Origin: DATLFI01 sp035524895
GTDB lineage: Bacteria > Acidobacteriota > Thermoanaerobaculia > Multivoradales > Multivoraceae
NCBI GenBank assembly: GCA_035524895.1
Contig: DATLFI010000330.1
Location: forward strand, 1-5,207
Length of the DNA: 5,207 nt
Direction of reading: 5' to 3'
In this document: positions 1 to 5,030 of the stretch, in pieces
Layout: every line of letters begins with the position of its first letter
Numbering within the stretch: the first letter of the stretch is position 1
Made by a program: the position numbers and the translations under genes
The notes under the pieces: generated by a model
Told to the model about the DNA's origin: nothing
Seen by the model: the letters and a program-made list of their open reading frames with translations, nothing else
The model's database searches: none

Positions 1-308
1 AGGAGATCCTCGAGCGCTGCCTCTACCCGATGGTCAACGAGGGCGCCAAGATCCTCGAGGAGGGGATCGCCATCCGCGCCTCCGACATCGACGTGGTGTG
101 GGTCAACGGCTACGGCTGGCCGGTCTACCACGGCGGGCCGATGTTCTGGGGCGCGTCGATCGTGGGGCTCGGCGAGGTGGCGGAGAAGATCCGCCACTAC
201 CACCAGACCCTGGGCGGCGATCACTGGAAGCTGTCGCCGCTCGTCGACCGGCTGGCGAAGGAGGGCAAGACCTTCCAGGACGCGCCGGCTGCCGCGGCGG
301 CGTCGTAG
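1..308 (+). CDS. 3-hydroxyacyl-CoA dehydrogenase / enoyl-CoA hydratase multifunctional protein (FadJ/FadB-like), C-terminal end only
   Basis: Partial gene cut by the window start; the frame is open from base 3 and ends at TAG 306-308, leaving 101 residues. What is visible is the second C-terminal 3-hydroxyacyl-CoA dehydrogenase subdomain of the large beta-oxidation protein. The signatures are 'YPMVNEGAKILEEGIA', then 'ASDIDVVWVNGYGWPVYHGGP', the family's Asn-Glu helix followed by the D-x-D-x4-G-x-G-x-P-x2-x-GGP loop, and a last helix 'LSPLVDRLAKEGKTF'. Family members hydrate enoyl-CoA and oxidise 3-hydroxyacyl-CoA with NAD+ in the cytoplasm. The full protein is usually about 700 residues, so roughly 600 residues lie outside the window. 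It ends in a short Ala-rich tail. The hydratase half is not seen, so a stand-alone dehydrogenase cannot be excluded, although the 'GGPMFW' wording fits the multifunctional type better. The next gene is convergent. Confidence 0.88.
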   Translation, partial: EILERCLYPMVNEGAKILEEGIAIRASDIDVVWVNGYGWPVYHGGPMFWGASIVGLGEVAEKIRHYHQTLGGDHWKLSPLVDRLAKEGKTFQDAPAAAAAS

Positions 309-323
309 CGCCGCAACCGTCTG

Positions 324-364
324 CTACCCGCGGCGCCGCGAGGGGACCCGGTGCCGCGCGGTAG
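324..364. terminator. GC-rich stem-loop after the beta-oxidation gene, possible terminator
   Basis: CTACC plus CGCGGC (324-334) can pair with GCCGCG and GGTAG (353-358, 360-364), giving an 11-bp stem with one bulged C at 359. It lies 15 bases after the stop codon. The inner part overlaps a perfect 12-bp palindrome, CGCGGCGCCGCG, at 329-340. No T-run follows, only a pyrimidine-rich stretch, so it is not a classical intrinsic terminator. The position is suggestive but the function is inferred. Confidence 0.3.
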
Positions 365-425
365 GTCCTCTCTCAGCCTCTCTAGGCGACCTCTGCCTGT
401 TGCAGGCCTTGTAGTCCCTTTCCCC

Positions 426-470
426 GAGAGCAGGGCTCTGCCCTGTCTCTCTGAAAGGCCGCCCGCCTTT
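426..470. terminator. two adjacent hairpins between convergent genes, possible bidirectional terminator
   Basis: GAGAG plus CAGGGC (426-436) pairs with GCCCTG (440-445) and CTCTC (447-451), leaving loop TCT and one bulged T at 446. A second hairpin follows at once: AAAGGC (454-459), loop CGCCC, GCCTTT (465-470). Both lie in the 237-base gap between the converging beta-oxidation gene and the exported-protein operon, where a terminator is expected on each strand. Neither strand has a long T-run after the stems, so the call rests on structure and position only. I see no gene in 309-545. Confidence 0.35.
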
Positions 471-545
471 GGTCGTGTGATCAAGTAAGCGCCTATCCCT
501 CGACAGGACTGGAAGCAGAGCTGTAACAGCGCGCATCGCAGACGG

Positions 546-1820
546 TCACGGAAGCCAAGCAGTGTCGCCCAGCAAGTCAGAGAAGAACCAGATCTCAAAT
601 CGATGCTCGGGCTCTGTGTTAGTCAGCACTCCAACATACCCACCCTCGCCGATTCTCCAAACCTCAGTATTGTCATGAGGGTGGGTTATCGAGAAGATGC
701 TCTGAACCTCTGTGCTTGTTCGAGAAGCATCGTCGCTAATCCAGACGTCTCCCCGGGCAGCGGTAGCCTGGTGCGAGATCTCAATATCCAGACCCATCCT
801 TCCGATTGGGGCTCCAGTATCATCGAGCTGCACAACATCAATCCGATACGCGTCACGCTCCAGATTACGAGCAACCACCGAAACGGTGTCGTAGCACACA
901 TTGTCAGATCCAGTTCCTCCGAGATTGAGACACGCTCTCGGCCTTCCCACCCTCGCAAGCAACCGCAGCATGTACAGATCCTCGTCAGAATACTTGCAAC
1001 GCTCAAGCGCGAGCCTTCCGGAAGGAGGAAGAACCCCGGAAGTGGGCACATTCGCGAGATTGCTCAACTCGAAAGAAGTCTCCCCATCCGACATCAGCAG
1101 CCGAAGTTCACGATCACTTGACGCTGTCACGGTATCCGTCGCAGTGCTCACCCGTGAGGTGTGCACCGTAGGAGACCTCTCGTACGCAGCCACGCCGCGA
1201 TCATCATGGGGAAGCGATACCTTGAGGTGCGTCTCGGGCGCTTGCAGCACCCTATTCCTCGCAAACTGGCTGACGTACGCGAGCGCTCCCGCTTCGCCAC
1301 AAGTACCGTTTACATGGAACACCACGTGTACCGGATTGGTCGTCCTGGGAGCAAGCACGTGAGCACGCGAGGCGTGCGCCCAGAGCCGAGCGACTTCTGC
1401 GTCAACCTCTTGCTGAGTAAAGTCTTGGCTCTGCCTCCCGGCGAGTCGTGGTGATGGCGAGTCCGCATCTTCCCGCAGCAACAGGCGCTCGAGCGGCCTA
1501 CACGAGCGCAGGCCTTTGGCAACGAACATCATTGGCGTGCCCCCATGGAGGGTGTAGGAGAACCCTGCATCAGCAGCGGCGCGCCCGGCAAGGTACGAAC
1601 GGAGCCTCTCCTCAACGCCGGCGGCATCCTCCCCAGGCACATCGACCCGACCGGAAAGCGAATCACCCAGCGTCGCGCAGTCGAGGGAGGCGGGAGGCTG
1701 CGGCGCTACCCGGCTCGCCGGTTCTCGCTGATCCACGAAGGGCGGCTGGACCGGACCGCGAGCGGGATCGAGAGCAAACGAGGCGACCAACCACAGAGCG
1801 GCAGCGACCCGCATCGTCAC
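546..1820 (-). CDS. putative exported protein of unknown family, second gene of a two-gene operon
   Basis: I do not recognise this 424-residue protein. It begins with a short hydrophobic stretch (about residues 3-17, with Arg before it) that reads as a signal peptide or lipid-less membrane anchor, followed by a Pro-rich linker (about 20-45). The rest has no obvious membrane segment. It holds six cysteines (48, 107, 174, 275, 297, 309) and a C-terminal part (about 300-420) with alternating hydrophobic residues suggestive of beta-strands, ending 'RFEIWFFSDLLGD'. The start used is GTG at 1820, overlapping the upstream stop as GTGA; an ATG two codons in (1814) is equally possible and would remove the overlap. 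No good Shine-Dalgarno sequence precedes either, so translational coupling to the upstream gene is likely. Bases 546 to about 1400 are clearly lower in GC than the upstream partner gene. It is probably a co-secreted partner of the 450-aa protein. I cannot propose a function. Confidence 0.75.
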   Translation of the reverse strand: MTMRVAAALWLVASFALDPARGPVQPPFVDQREPASRVAPQPPASLDCATLGDSLSGRVDVPGEDAAGVEERLRSYLAGRAAADAGFSYTLHGGTPMMFVAKGLRSCRPLERLLLREDADSPSPRLAGRQSQDFTQQEVDAEVARLWAHASRAHVLAPRTTNPVHVVFHVNGTCGEAGALAYVSQFARNRVLQAPETHLKVSLPHDDRGVAAYERSPTVHTSRVSTATDTVTASSDRELRLLMSDGETSFELSNLANVPTSGVLPPSGRLALERCKYSDEDLYMLRLLARVGRPRACLNLGGTGSDNVCYDTVSVVARNLERDAYRIDVVQLDDTGAPIGRMGLDIEISHQATAARGDVWISDDASRTSTEVQSIFSITHPHDNTEVWRIGEGGYVGVLTNTEPEHRFEIWFFSDLLGDTAWLP

Positions 1821-3169
1821 TCACACGGCAGCGCGCCGGCAGCTTCGCTCGTGATCTGGACGGGAACAGCCGTAGTTCGGTCCGGGTTGGTGATCTTCTT
1901 GGTCACGCCGGTCTTGTAGTCGTGAATCGTGATGTCGAGAGCGAAGTTCGTGAGCGCGGCGACGAAGGTCCACACGCTTCGCAGCGGGTTACCCTCGGGC
2001 AGGCCGCACTGGTCGAGGAGCTTGACGAAGATCTCCCCATTGTTCGGGTCGAAGAAGTACAGGACGCCCCACTGCGTGCCCGTCGCACTCGCGTTGACGA
2101 ACGCTGCGCCTGAAGGTTGGTTGCCCTGTGTGGTGCTGAAGAGCGCGGTGACGGAGAACTGCCTCGCCTGCGATGCCCCGTCGAGGCACAGCCTGGCGTC
2201 GGTGGACACGCAGACGTCTCTCGCAGTTGCGTCGTAGGGCGTACCGGCGAGGATGGATCGCCAGTCGACGGCGCGCGGGACGCCGATAGCGTTCGCGGCG
2301 ACGACGTGGTCGAGACTGAGCAGCCCGGAGAGGCGGGGCTCGAGGATGCGAAACTCGGGAACGATGCCGGGGGCGAGGTCGCTCGAGAGGAGCTCGATGA
2401 CGCCATCCTGCACCACGCTGTTCGGATCGACGTTGGCGGTGATCCTTGCAGATGCGCTGCCATGGTGGATCACCGAGCCCGCAGCGCTGCCGTACACGTC
2501 CATTTCGGCTCTGTAGGCCCCGATGCCGACGTCGCGGGTCACGCTCAGGGCGGTGGTGTAGTCCCCGAGATCCTTGCCCTCGCAGGTGATGTCGCAGGCG
2601 ATGCCTCTGAGCACGTACTGGAAGACCTGGTGCATGTTCCGGTCGTCGGGACCGAACTTCACGTGCACGGGGTCGTAGGTGCCCATCACTGCGCCGGAGA
2701 GGGTCTCGGAGCTCTTTCCCTGCGCTGTGTTCTCGAGCAGTGTCCGCTGGCCTTGGCCATCGGGGTTGCCCGTGACGCGCACGTAGCGTTCGTCGTTCGT
2801 GCTGCCCGCGATCGTGCTCGTGAGGTCGTTGCGGCTGAGGTTGTAGGTGGGGAAGATCGGCTCCGCCGGGTCGCGCCGCAGCTGCGTGCTGGGCGCGAGG
2901 AGGAACTGGATGAAGCTCGGCGGTTGGGACGTGGTCTCCGGCAGCCCGGCGACGCCGTAGGGAATGCCGCTCTGCCCCTTGGGCGTACAGATGACCATCT
3001 GGGGACGTGAGGAGCTCGGTGTCTCCACCTGGAGCGAGTTGGCGCACAAGGAGACCTGGTCGAGGGAGGCGTCGACCTCCGCCTGGCTCAACGGCTCTTG
3101 TGCCTGTCCATGGCCGCCGGTCACGACGAGAGCGGCAGCGAGCAGCAGGAGGACGCGCGCCTTCTCCAT
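1817..3169 (-). CDS. exported hypothetical protein with a C-terminal Cys-bounded 'YFFDP' domain
   Basis: 450 residues from ATG 3169. An ORF extends upstream to 3250, but AGGAGG (3182-3177) sits seven bases before this ATG and the next residues form a textbook signal peptide: Lys/Arg at 3-5, a Leu/Ala/Val core at 6-17, and a likely cut near 'GQAQ' (21-24). The protein is therefore probably exported. Residues about 25-315 are unrecognised, soluble-looking and beta-rich, with cysteines at 42, 61, 192 and 196. Residues about 318-449 form a separate domain: 'CVSTDARLCLDG' (320-331), 'WGVLYFFDPNNGEIFVKLLD' (367-386), 'CGL', 'VWTFVAALTN' (399-408), 'ITIHDYKTGVTKKITNP' (413-429) and a final Cys449. 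I recall this pattern as a recurrent C-terminal domain of secreted hypothetical proteins in Acidobacteriota-like genomes, with no established role. It is the first gene of the operon and its stop overlaps the next start. An extracellular or periplasmic structural or binding role is inference. Confidence 0.82.
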   Translation of the reverse strand: MEKARVLLLLAAALVVTGGHGQAQEPLSQAEVDASLDQVSLCANSLQVETPSSSRPQMVICTPKGQSGIPYGVAGLPETTSQPPSFIQFLLAPSTQLRRDPAEPIFPTYNLSRNDLTSTIAGSTNDERYVRVTGNPDGQGQRTLLENTAQGKSSETLSGAVMGTYDPVHVKFGPDDRNMHQVFQYVLRGIACDITCEGKDLGDYTTALSVTRDVGIGAYRAEMDVYGSAAGSVIHHGSASARITANVDPNSVVQDGVIELLSSDLAPGIVPEFRILEPRLSGLLSLDHVVAANAIGVPRAVDWRSILAGTPYDATARDVCVSTDARLCLDGASQARQFSVTALFSTTQGNQPSGAAFVNASATGTQWGVLYFFDPNNGEIFVKLLDQCGLPEGNPLRSVWTFVAALTNFALDITIHDYKTGVTKKITNPDRTTAVPVQITSEAAGALPCE

Positions 3170-3176
3170 TGGCCGA

Positions 3177-3182
3177 CCTCCT
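3177..3182 (-). promoter_or_regulatory. Shine-Dalgarno site fixing the start of the 450-aa exported protein
   Basis: On the minus strand, perfect AGGAGG is followed by seven bases (TCGGCCA) and then ATG. This decides the start at 3169 over the longer reading frame opening at 3250, whose extra 27 residues lack signal-peptide character. Confidence 0.75.
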
Positions 3183-3295
3183 CCAGCGCGGCTGGCGCAC
3201 CGCGCGCCGCACGGGGTGATCAGCCCGGGTCCATGATCGAGCTTGGTCATCTCTCCCCCTACGTCCTCATCGTCCGTCGTTACGGGAGGCGGGTC

Positions 3296-3334
3296 GCGGC
3301 AGCCGGGTCGCAGGACCCCCGGCGGTGCTGCCGC
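3296..3334. other. strong GC-rich hairpin in the gap upstream of the exported-protein operon
   Basis: GCGGCA (3296-3301) pairs with TGCCGC (3329-3334), and GCCGGG (3302-3307) pairs with CCCGGC (3318-3323), with GGTGC (3324-3328) bulged and a 10-base loop. It lies about 130-165 bases before ATG 3169. It could be an mRNA leader structure of the operon or a terminator for transcription arriving from the toxin-antitoxin side, but no T-run follows on either strand. I see no gene, convincing promoter or other element in the rest of 3170-3542. Confidence 0.3.
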
Positions 3335-3542
3335 CCCTTCGCCTCAGCTACTTCTGTCTGACGTTCGCCGGGCGAGTCTAGTGAAGGGACGACTGGATGT
3401 CGAAAGCCGCGCTTCCGGGCGAGGGCCGGCCGCTGGCGGGGAGGAGGGCTCAGGCGCTCGAGGACGTCGATAGCTGGCGGTGCATCTCGCGTGGCACAGA
3501 CGCGGCAGCACACCGCTTAGGAGACGTCACAAAATAACTGCA

Positions 3543-3740
3543 TCAGCGCCTCTTCGAGCGAGCGGGATTGATCGTGTAGTTCCAGTCGCCATGAAAGGAG
3601 TGAGCTACCAGCTTGACGCGCTCCATTTGCTTATCGGTGACGGCCACGCCTTGAGGATACCGGCCACGGTCGACCTCGGATCGCACCCGGAGCCCAGCGG
3701 CGGTCTTGGTCGAGGCAATCAGACTCACCCTTAGCACCAA
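3543..3740 (-). pseudogene. ISAzo13-family transposase, C-terminal remnant
   Basis: About 65 residues remain of a transposase that is normally around 400 or more. The pattern 'VSLIASTKTAAGLRVRSEVD' followed by 'GRYPQGVAVTDKQM' and 'HSFHGDWNYTINP' matches, from memory, the very end of ISAzo13-type transposases (a 'LI.STTT.TGL.V...LD...YP.G..V.D..M......FHG.WNYTI.P' ending). The N-terminal DNA-binding region and the catalytic DDE core are absent, so it cannot be active. Similarity begins near 3728 and stops where the HEPN toxin gene ends; the frame is shared with that gene and separated from it only by its TGA at 3746-3744. The TTG at 3740 is merely the first start-like codon after that stop, not a real start. 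The sequence after its own TGA, about 3505-3542, may contain the old insertion-sequence end, but I cannot define its terminal repeat. Confidence 0.75.
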
Positions 3741-3743
3741 CGC

Positions 3744-4163
3744 TCAGAGGCCCACGGCTTCCGCCGCGGCAGCGAGGAACGCTCGCACCGTGGCGACGCC
3801 TTCGTCGGATTCGTCGTACATCCGGCCGTGATCGAGCGTCGTGTAGCCATGGGCGATGCGATGCCGTAAGCCCACGGCCGCGCGCATGCCGCTCGCCAGC
3901 GAACGGTCGATCACGCCGTGGTCAGAGAGCACGTCGAACGTCGAGGCCGCGTCATCGGGGGCGAGCCAGCCCTCGTCGGCGATCCAGTGGGCGGCGAGGT
4001 CGATGCATTCCTGGATGGCCAGGAGCAGGTAGAAGGCGGCGAGGTCTCTCGCTTCCGGTTGCGCGAGGAACGTCTCCCGTGGCCGGCTGAGGATTCGCCC
4101 GACGGCGTCGAGCCGGGCCGCTGCGTTCGCGATCTTGCGCGCCGCGACGTCACGCTGGACCAC
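3744..4163 (-). CDS. hepT: HepT-like HEPN-domain ribonuclease toxin (DUF86 family)
   Basis: 139 residues, the usual length for this all-alpha family. The diagnostic HEPN motif is present as R100-x4-H105-x-Y107 in 'LRHRIAHGY'. In the family, Arg and His form the RNase site and the Tyr is the residue modified by the partner nucleotidyltransferase. The preceding helix 'FYLLLAIQECIDLAAHWIA' (44-62) is the typical dimer-forming helix of DUF86 proteins. The start is GTG 4163, with AAGGTG about five bases upstream on the minus strand; it overlaps the end of the mntA-like gene by 14 bases, so the two are cotranscribed and probably translationally coupled. Family knowledge: HepT is an RNase toxin neutralised when MntA adds AMP to the motif Tyr. 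Toxicity here is inferred from the intact motif. A transposase remnant abuts its 3' end. Confidence 0.9.
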   Translation of the reverse strand: MVQRDVAARKIANAAARLDAVGRILSRPRETFLAQPEARDLAAFYLLLAIQECIDLAAHWIADEGWLAPDDAASTFDVLSDHGVIDRSLASGMRAAVGLRHRIAHGYTTLDHGRMYDESDEGVATVRAFLAAAAEAVGL

Positions 4164-4551
4164 TGGGCACCTTGCCGCGCACCCGCTCGGCGGCGGTGGC
4201 GAAGAGCCTACGCGCCGTGGGCGCCCAGTCCCACCAGTCGATCATGGCGCGGGCTCGCACATCCGCCCAGAGATGCGGAACGCGCTCGACGAGGACCTGG
4301 CCGTCGCGGGCGATCTCGAAGCGCAGGAGGGGAGGCGCCTCGTCGAGGTAGACGAGGTCGACCGCGCACCCGGCGGCGCGGCCGAGCTCGGCTTCCAGCC
4401 TCCGGCGCAACGACGGGGAGTCGGGCTCGACCAAGAGGGCGACGTCGGCGTCGCGACCGGCGCCACGGCGGGCGGACGAGCCGAAGAGCACGGCAAGGCG
4501 CACCTCGTCGCGCGCTTCGAGGGCCTTCTGGAGGTGATCGATCCAGGCCAC
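4150..4551 (-). CDS. mntA: MntA-like minimal nucleotidyltransferase antitoxin
   Basis: 133 residues from GTG 4551. The nucleotidyltransferase fold is shown by 'LAVLFGSSARRG' (19-30) and the metal-binding pair D34-x-D36 in 'GRDADVALLV', with a third acidic residue at D65 in 'CAVDLVYLDEAPPLLRFEIARDG' (62-84, abbreviated key residues Cys62, Asp65, Arg77, Arg82). The GS-to-D spacing is eight residues rather than the commoner nine or ten. The C-terminal helices ('RARAMIDWWDWAPTARRLF', 100-118) are typical of this family. Family knowledge: such proteins transfer AMP from ATP onto a Tyr in the HEPN partner and so silence it. It is the first gene of the pair, transcribed ahead of and overlapping hepT. 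The start has only a weak ribosome-binding sequence, and no other start lies close by. The gene upstream is divergent, so the promoter must lie in 4552-4687. Confidence 0.87.
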   Translation of the reverse strand: MAWIDHLQKALEARDEVRLAVLFGSSARRGAGRDADVALLVEPDSPSLRRRLEAELGRAAGCAVDLVYLDEAPPLLRFEIARDGQVLVERVPHLWADVRARAMIDWWDWAPTARRLFATAAERVRGKVPSGPA

Positions 4552-4572
4552 GGGCCGAGCTTATCTCGCTCG

Positions 4573-4603
4573 GTCTCTAGCCACGGGCCGCAGACCCAGA
4601 GAC
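4573..4603. promoter_or_regulatory. inverted repeat in the divergent mntA / STAS intergenic region, candidate operator
   Basis: GTCTCT (4573-4578) and AGAGAC (4598-4603) are perfect inverted arms 19 bases apart, within the 136-base region that must hold both divergent promoters. No clear -35/-10 pair can be seen on either strand. An operator role is a guess from position alone; arms this short can occur by chance. Confidence 0.2.
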
Positions 4604-4687
4604 ACCCGGCGATCCGGCGCCCTTCTGTTCGGGACCGGGACCGGCTACCATTCACGCCTCTGGGTGAACCGAGGCGCCAAAGGACTC

Positions 4688-4981
4688 ATGCTCGACATCC
4701 GCGTCAGCGCCGACACCATCCACCTCGCCGGTCGCTTCGACAGCACCATGGTGGACAAGGCGGACCGCGTGTTCTCGGAGCTCGTCAAGTCGACGACCGT
4801 GGACCTCGCCGGCCTGGAATACCTCTCCAGCGCCGGGATCGCGGTCCTGGTGCGCGCCTACAAGAGGCTCCACAGCGAAGGGCACGAACTGCGGCTCGCC
4901 AACCCGAAGGAGCCGATCCGCCAGATCCTGCGGGTGGCCGGGCTCGACCGCGTCTTCACCATCGCCCCCTCATCGGAATAG
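4688..4981 (+). CDS. STAS-domain protein, anti-sigma factor antagonist type
   Basis: 97 residues made up entirely of one STAS domain. It runs from strand 'LDIRVSADTIHLAGRFDST' (2-20) through the conserved 'VDLAGLEYLSSAGIAVLV' (38-55) to 'LANPKEPIRQILRVAGLDRVFTI' (70-92, key residues Asn72, Pro73, Gly85, Leu86). Aligned by eye to Bacillus SpoIIAA 'MDSSG', Ser48 of 'LSSAG' falls on the phosphorylated Ser58, and the Asp before it is replaced by Ser47. The site is thus kept and the protein could be switched by a kinase of the SpoIIAB/RsbW type. The start is taken as ATG 4688 with AAAGGA just upstream; a GTG at 4664 would add eight residues without a ribosome-binding site or domain content. No anti-sigma kinase, phosphatase or sigma factor gene lies in the window, so its partner is unknown. 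A tandem repeat array begins 22 bases after its stop. Confidence 0.87.
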   Translation: MLDIRVSADTIHLAGRFDSTMVDKADRVFSELVKSTTVDLAGLEYLSSAGIAVLVRAYKRLHSEGHELRLANPKEPIRQILRVAGLDRVFTIAPSSE

Positions 4982-4988
4982 ATATTCC
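4975..4988. repeat. short inverted repeat over the STAS stop codon
   Basis: GGAATA and TATTCC are perfect 6-base arms around a central GA, covering the TAG stop. The element is framed by an 11-base direct repeat, CCCTCATCGGA, at 4967-4977 and 4987-4997. It could be a small duplication or insertion scar; no function is evident. Confidence 0.4.
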
Positions 4989-5003
4989 CTCATCGGAGCA
5001 GGG

Positions 5004-5030
5004 AGCGCGTCCGGAGGACGCGCGACGCGC
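5004..5030 (+). repeat. diverged half-unit leading the 78-bp array
   Basis: AGCGCGTCCGGAGGACGCGC aligns by eye with AGCACGTTCCGGAGGGGCGC in the second half of each 78-bp unit and leads straight into the first full unit. It carries its own perfect 8-bp stem, GCGCGTCC (5005-5012) with GGACGCGC (5016-5023), around loop GGA. A further GACGCGC (5024-5030) can compete for the left arm. It looks like an older, degenerating copy. Confidence 0.5.

Noticed and set aside
603..1121. 172-residue open frame on the + strand
   Set aside because: Antisense to the 424-aa protein, with no domain or start signal. The minus frame is longer and coupled to its operon partner.
2117..3010. 297-residue open frame on the + strand
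   Set aside because: It is antisense to the 450-aa exported protein, lacks a ribosome-binding site and any recognisable domain, and long antisense frames are expected at this GC content. The minus frame has a Shine-Dalgarno sequence, a signal peptide and a known-looking domain.
3167..3250. Longer start at 3250 for the exported protein
   Set aside because: The extra 27 residues are not signal-peptide-like, while ATG 3169 has AGGAGG at ideal distance directly followed by a signal peptide.
3340..3400. Sigma-70-like promoter for the exported-protein operon
   Set aside because: Only scattered partial matches such as TAGACT without a matching -35 could be found, which is not enough to support a call.
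3280..3513. 77-residue minus-strand open frame between the transposase stub and the operon
   Set aside because: No domain, poor start context, and composition typical of chance frames.
3918..4580. 220-residue open frame on the + strand
   Set aside because: Antisense to both hepT and mntA, Arg-rich and domain-less.
4664..4687. GTG 4664 as the STAS start
   Set aside because: No ribosome-binding sequence precedes it and it adds eight residues outside the domain; ATG 4688 begins the first STAS strand.
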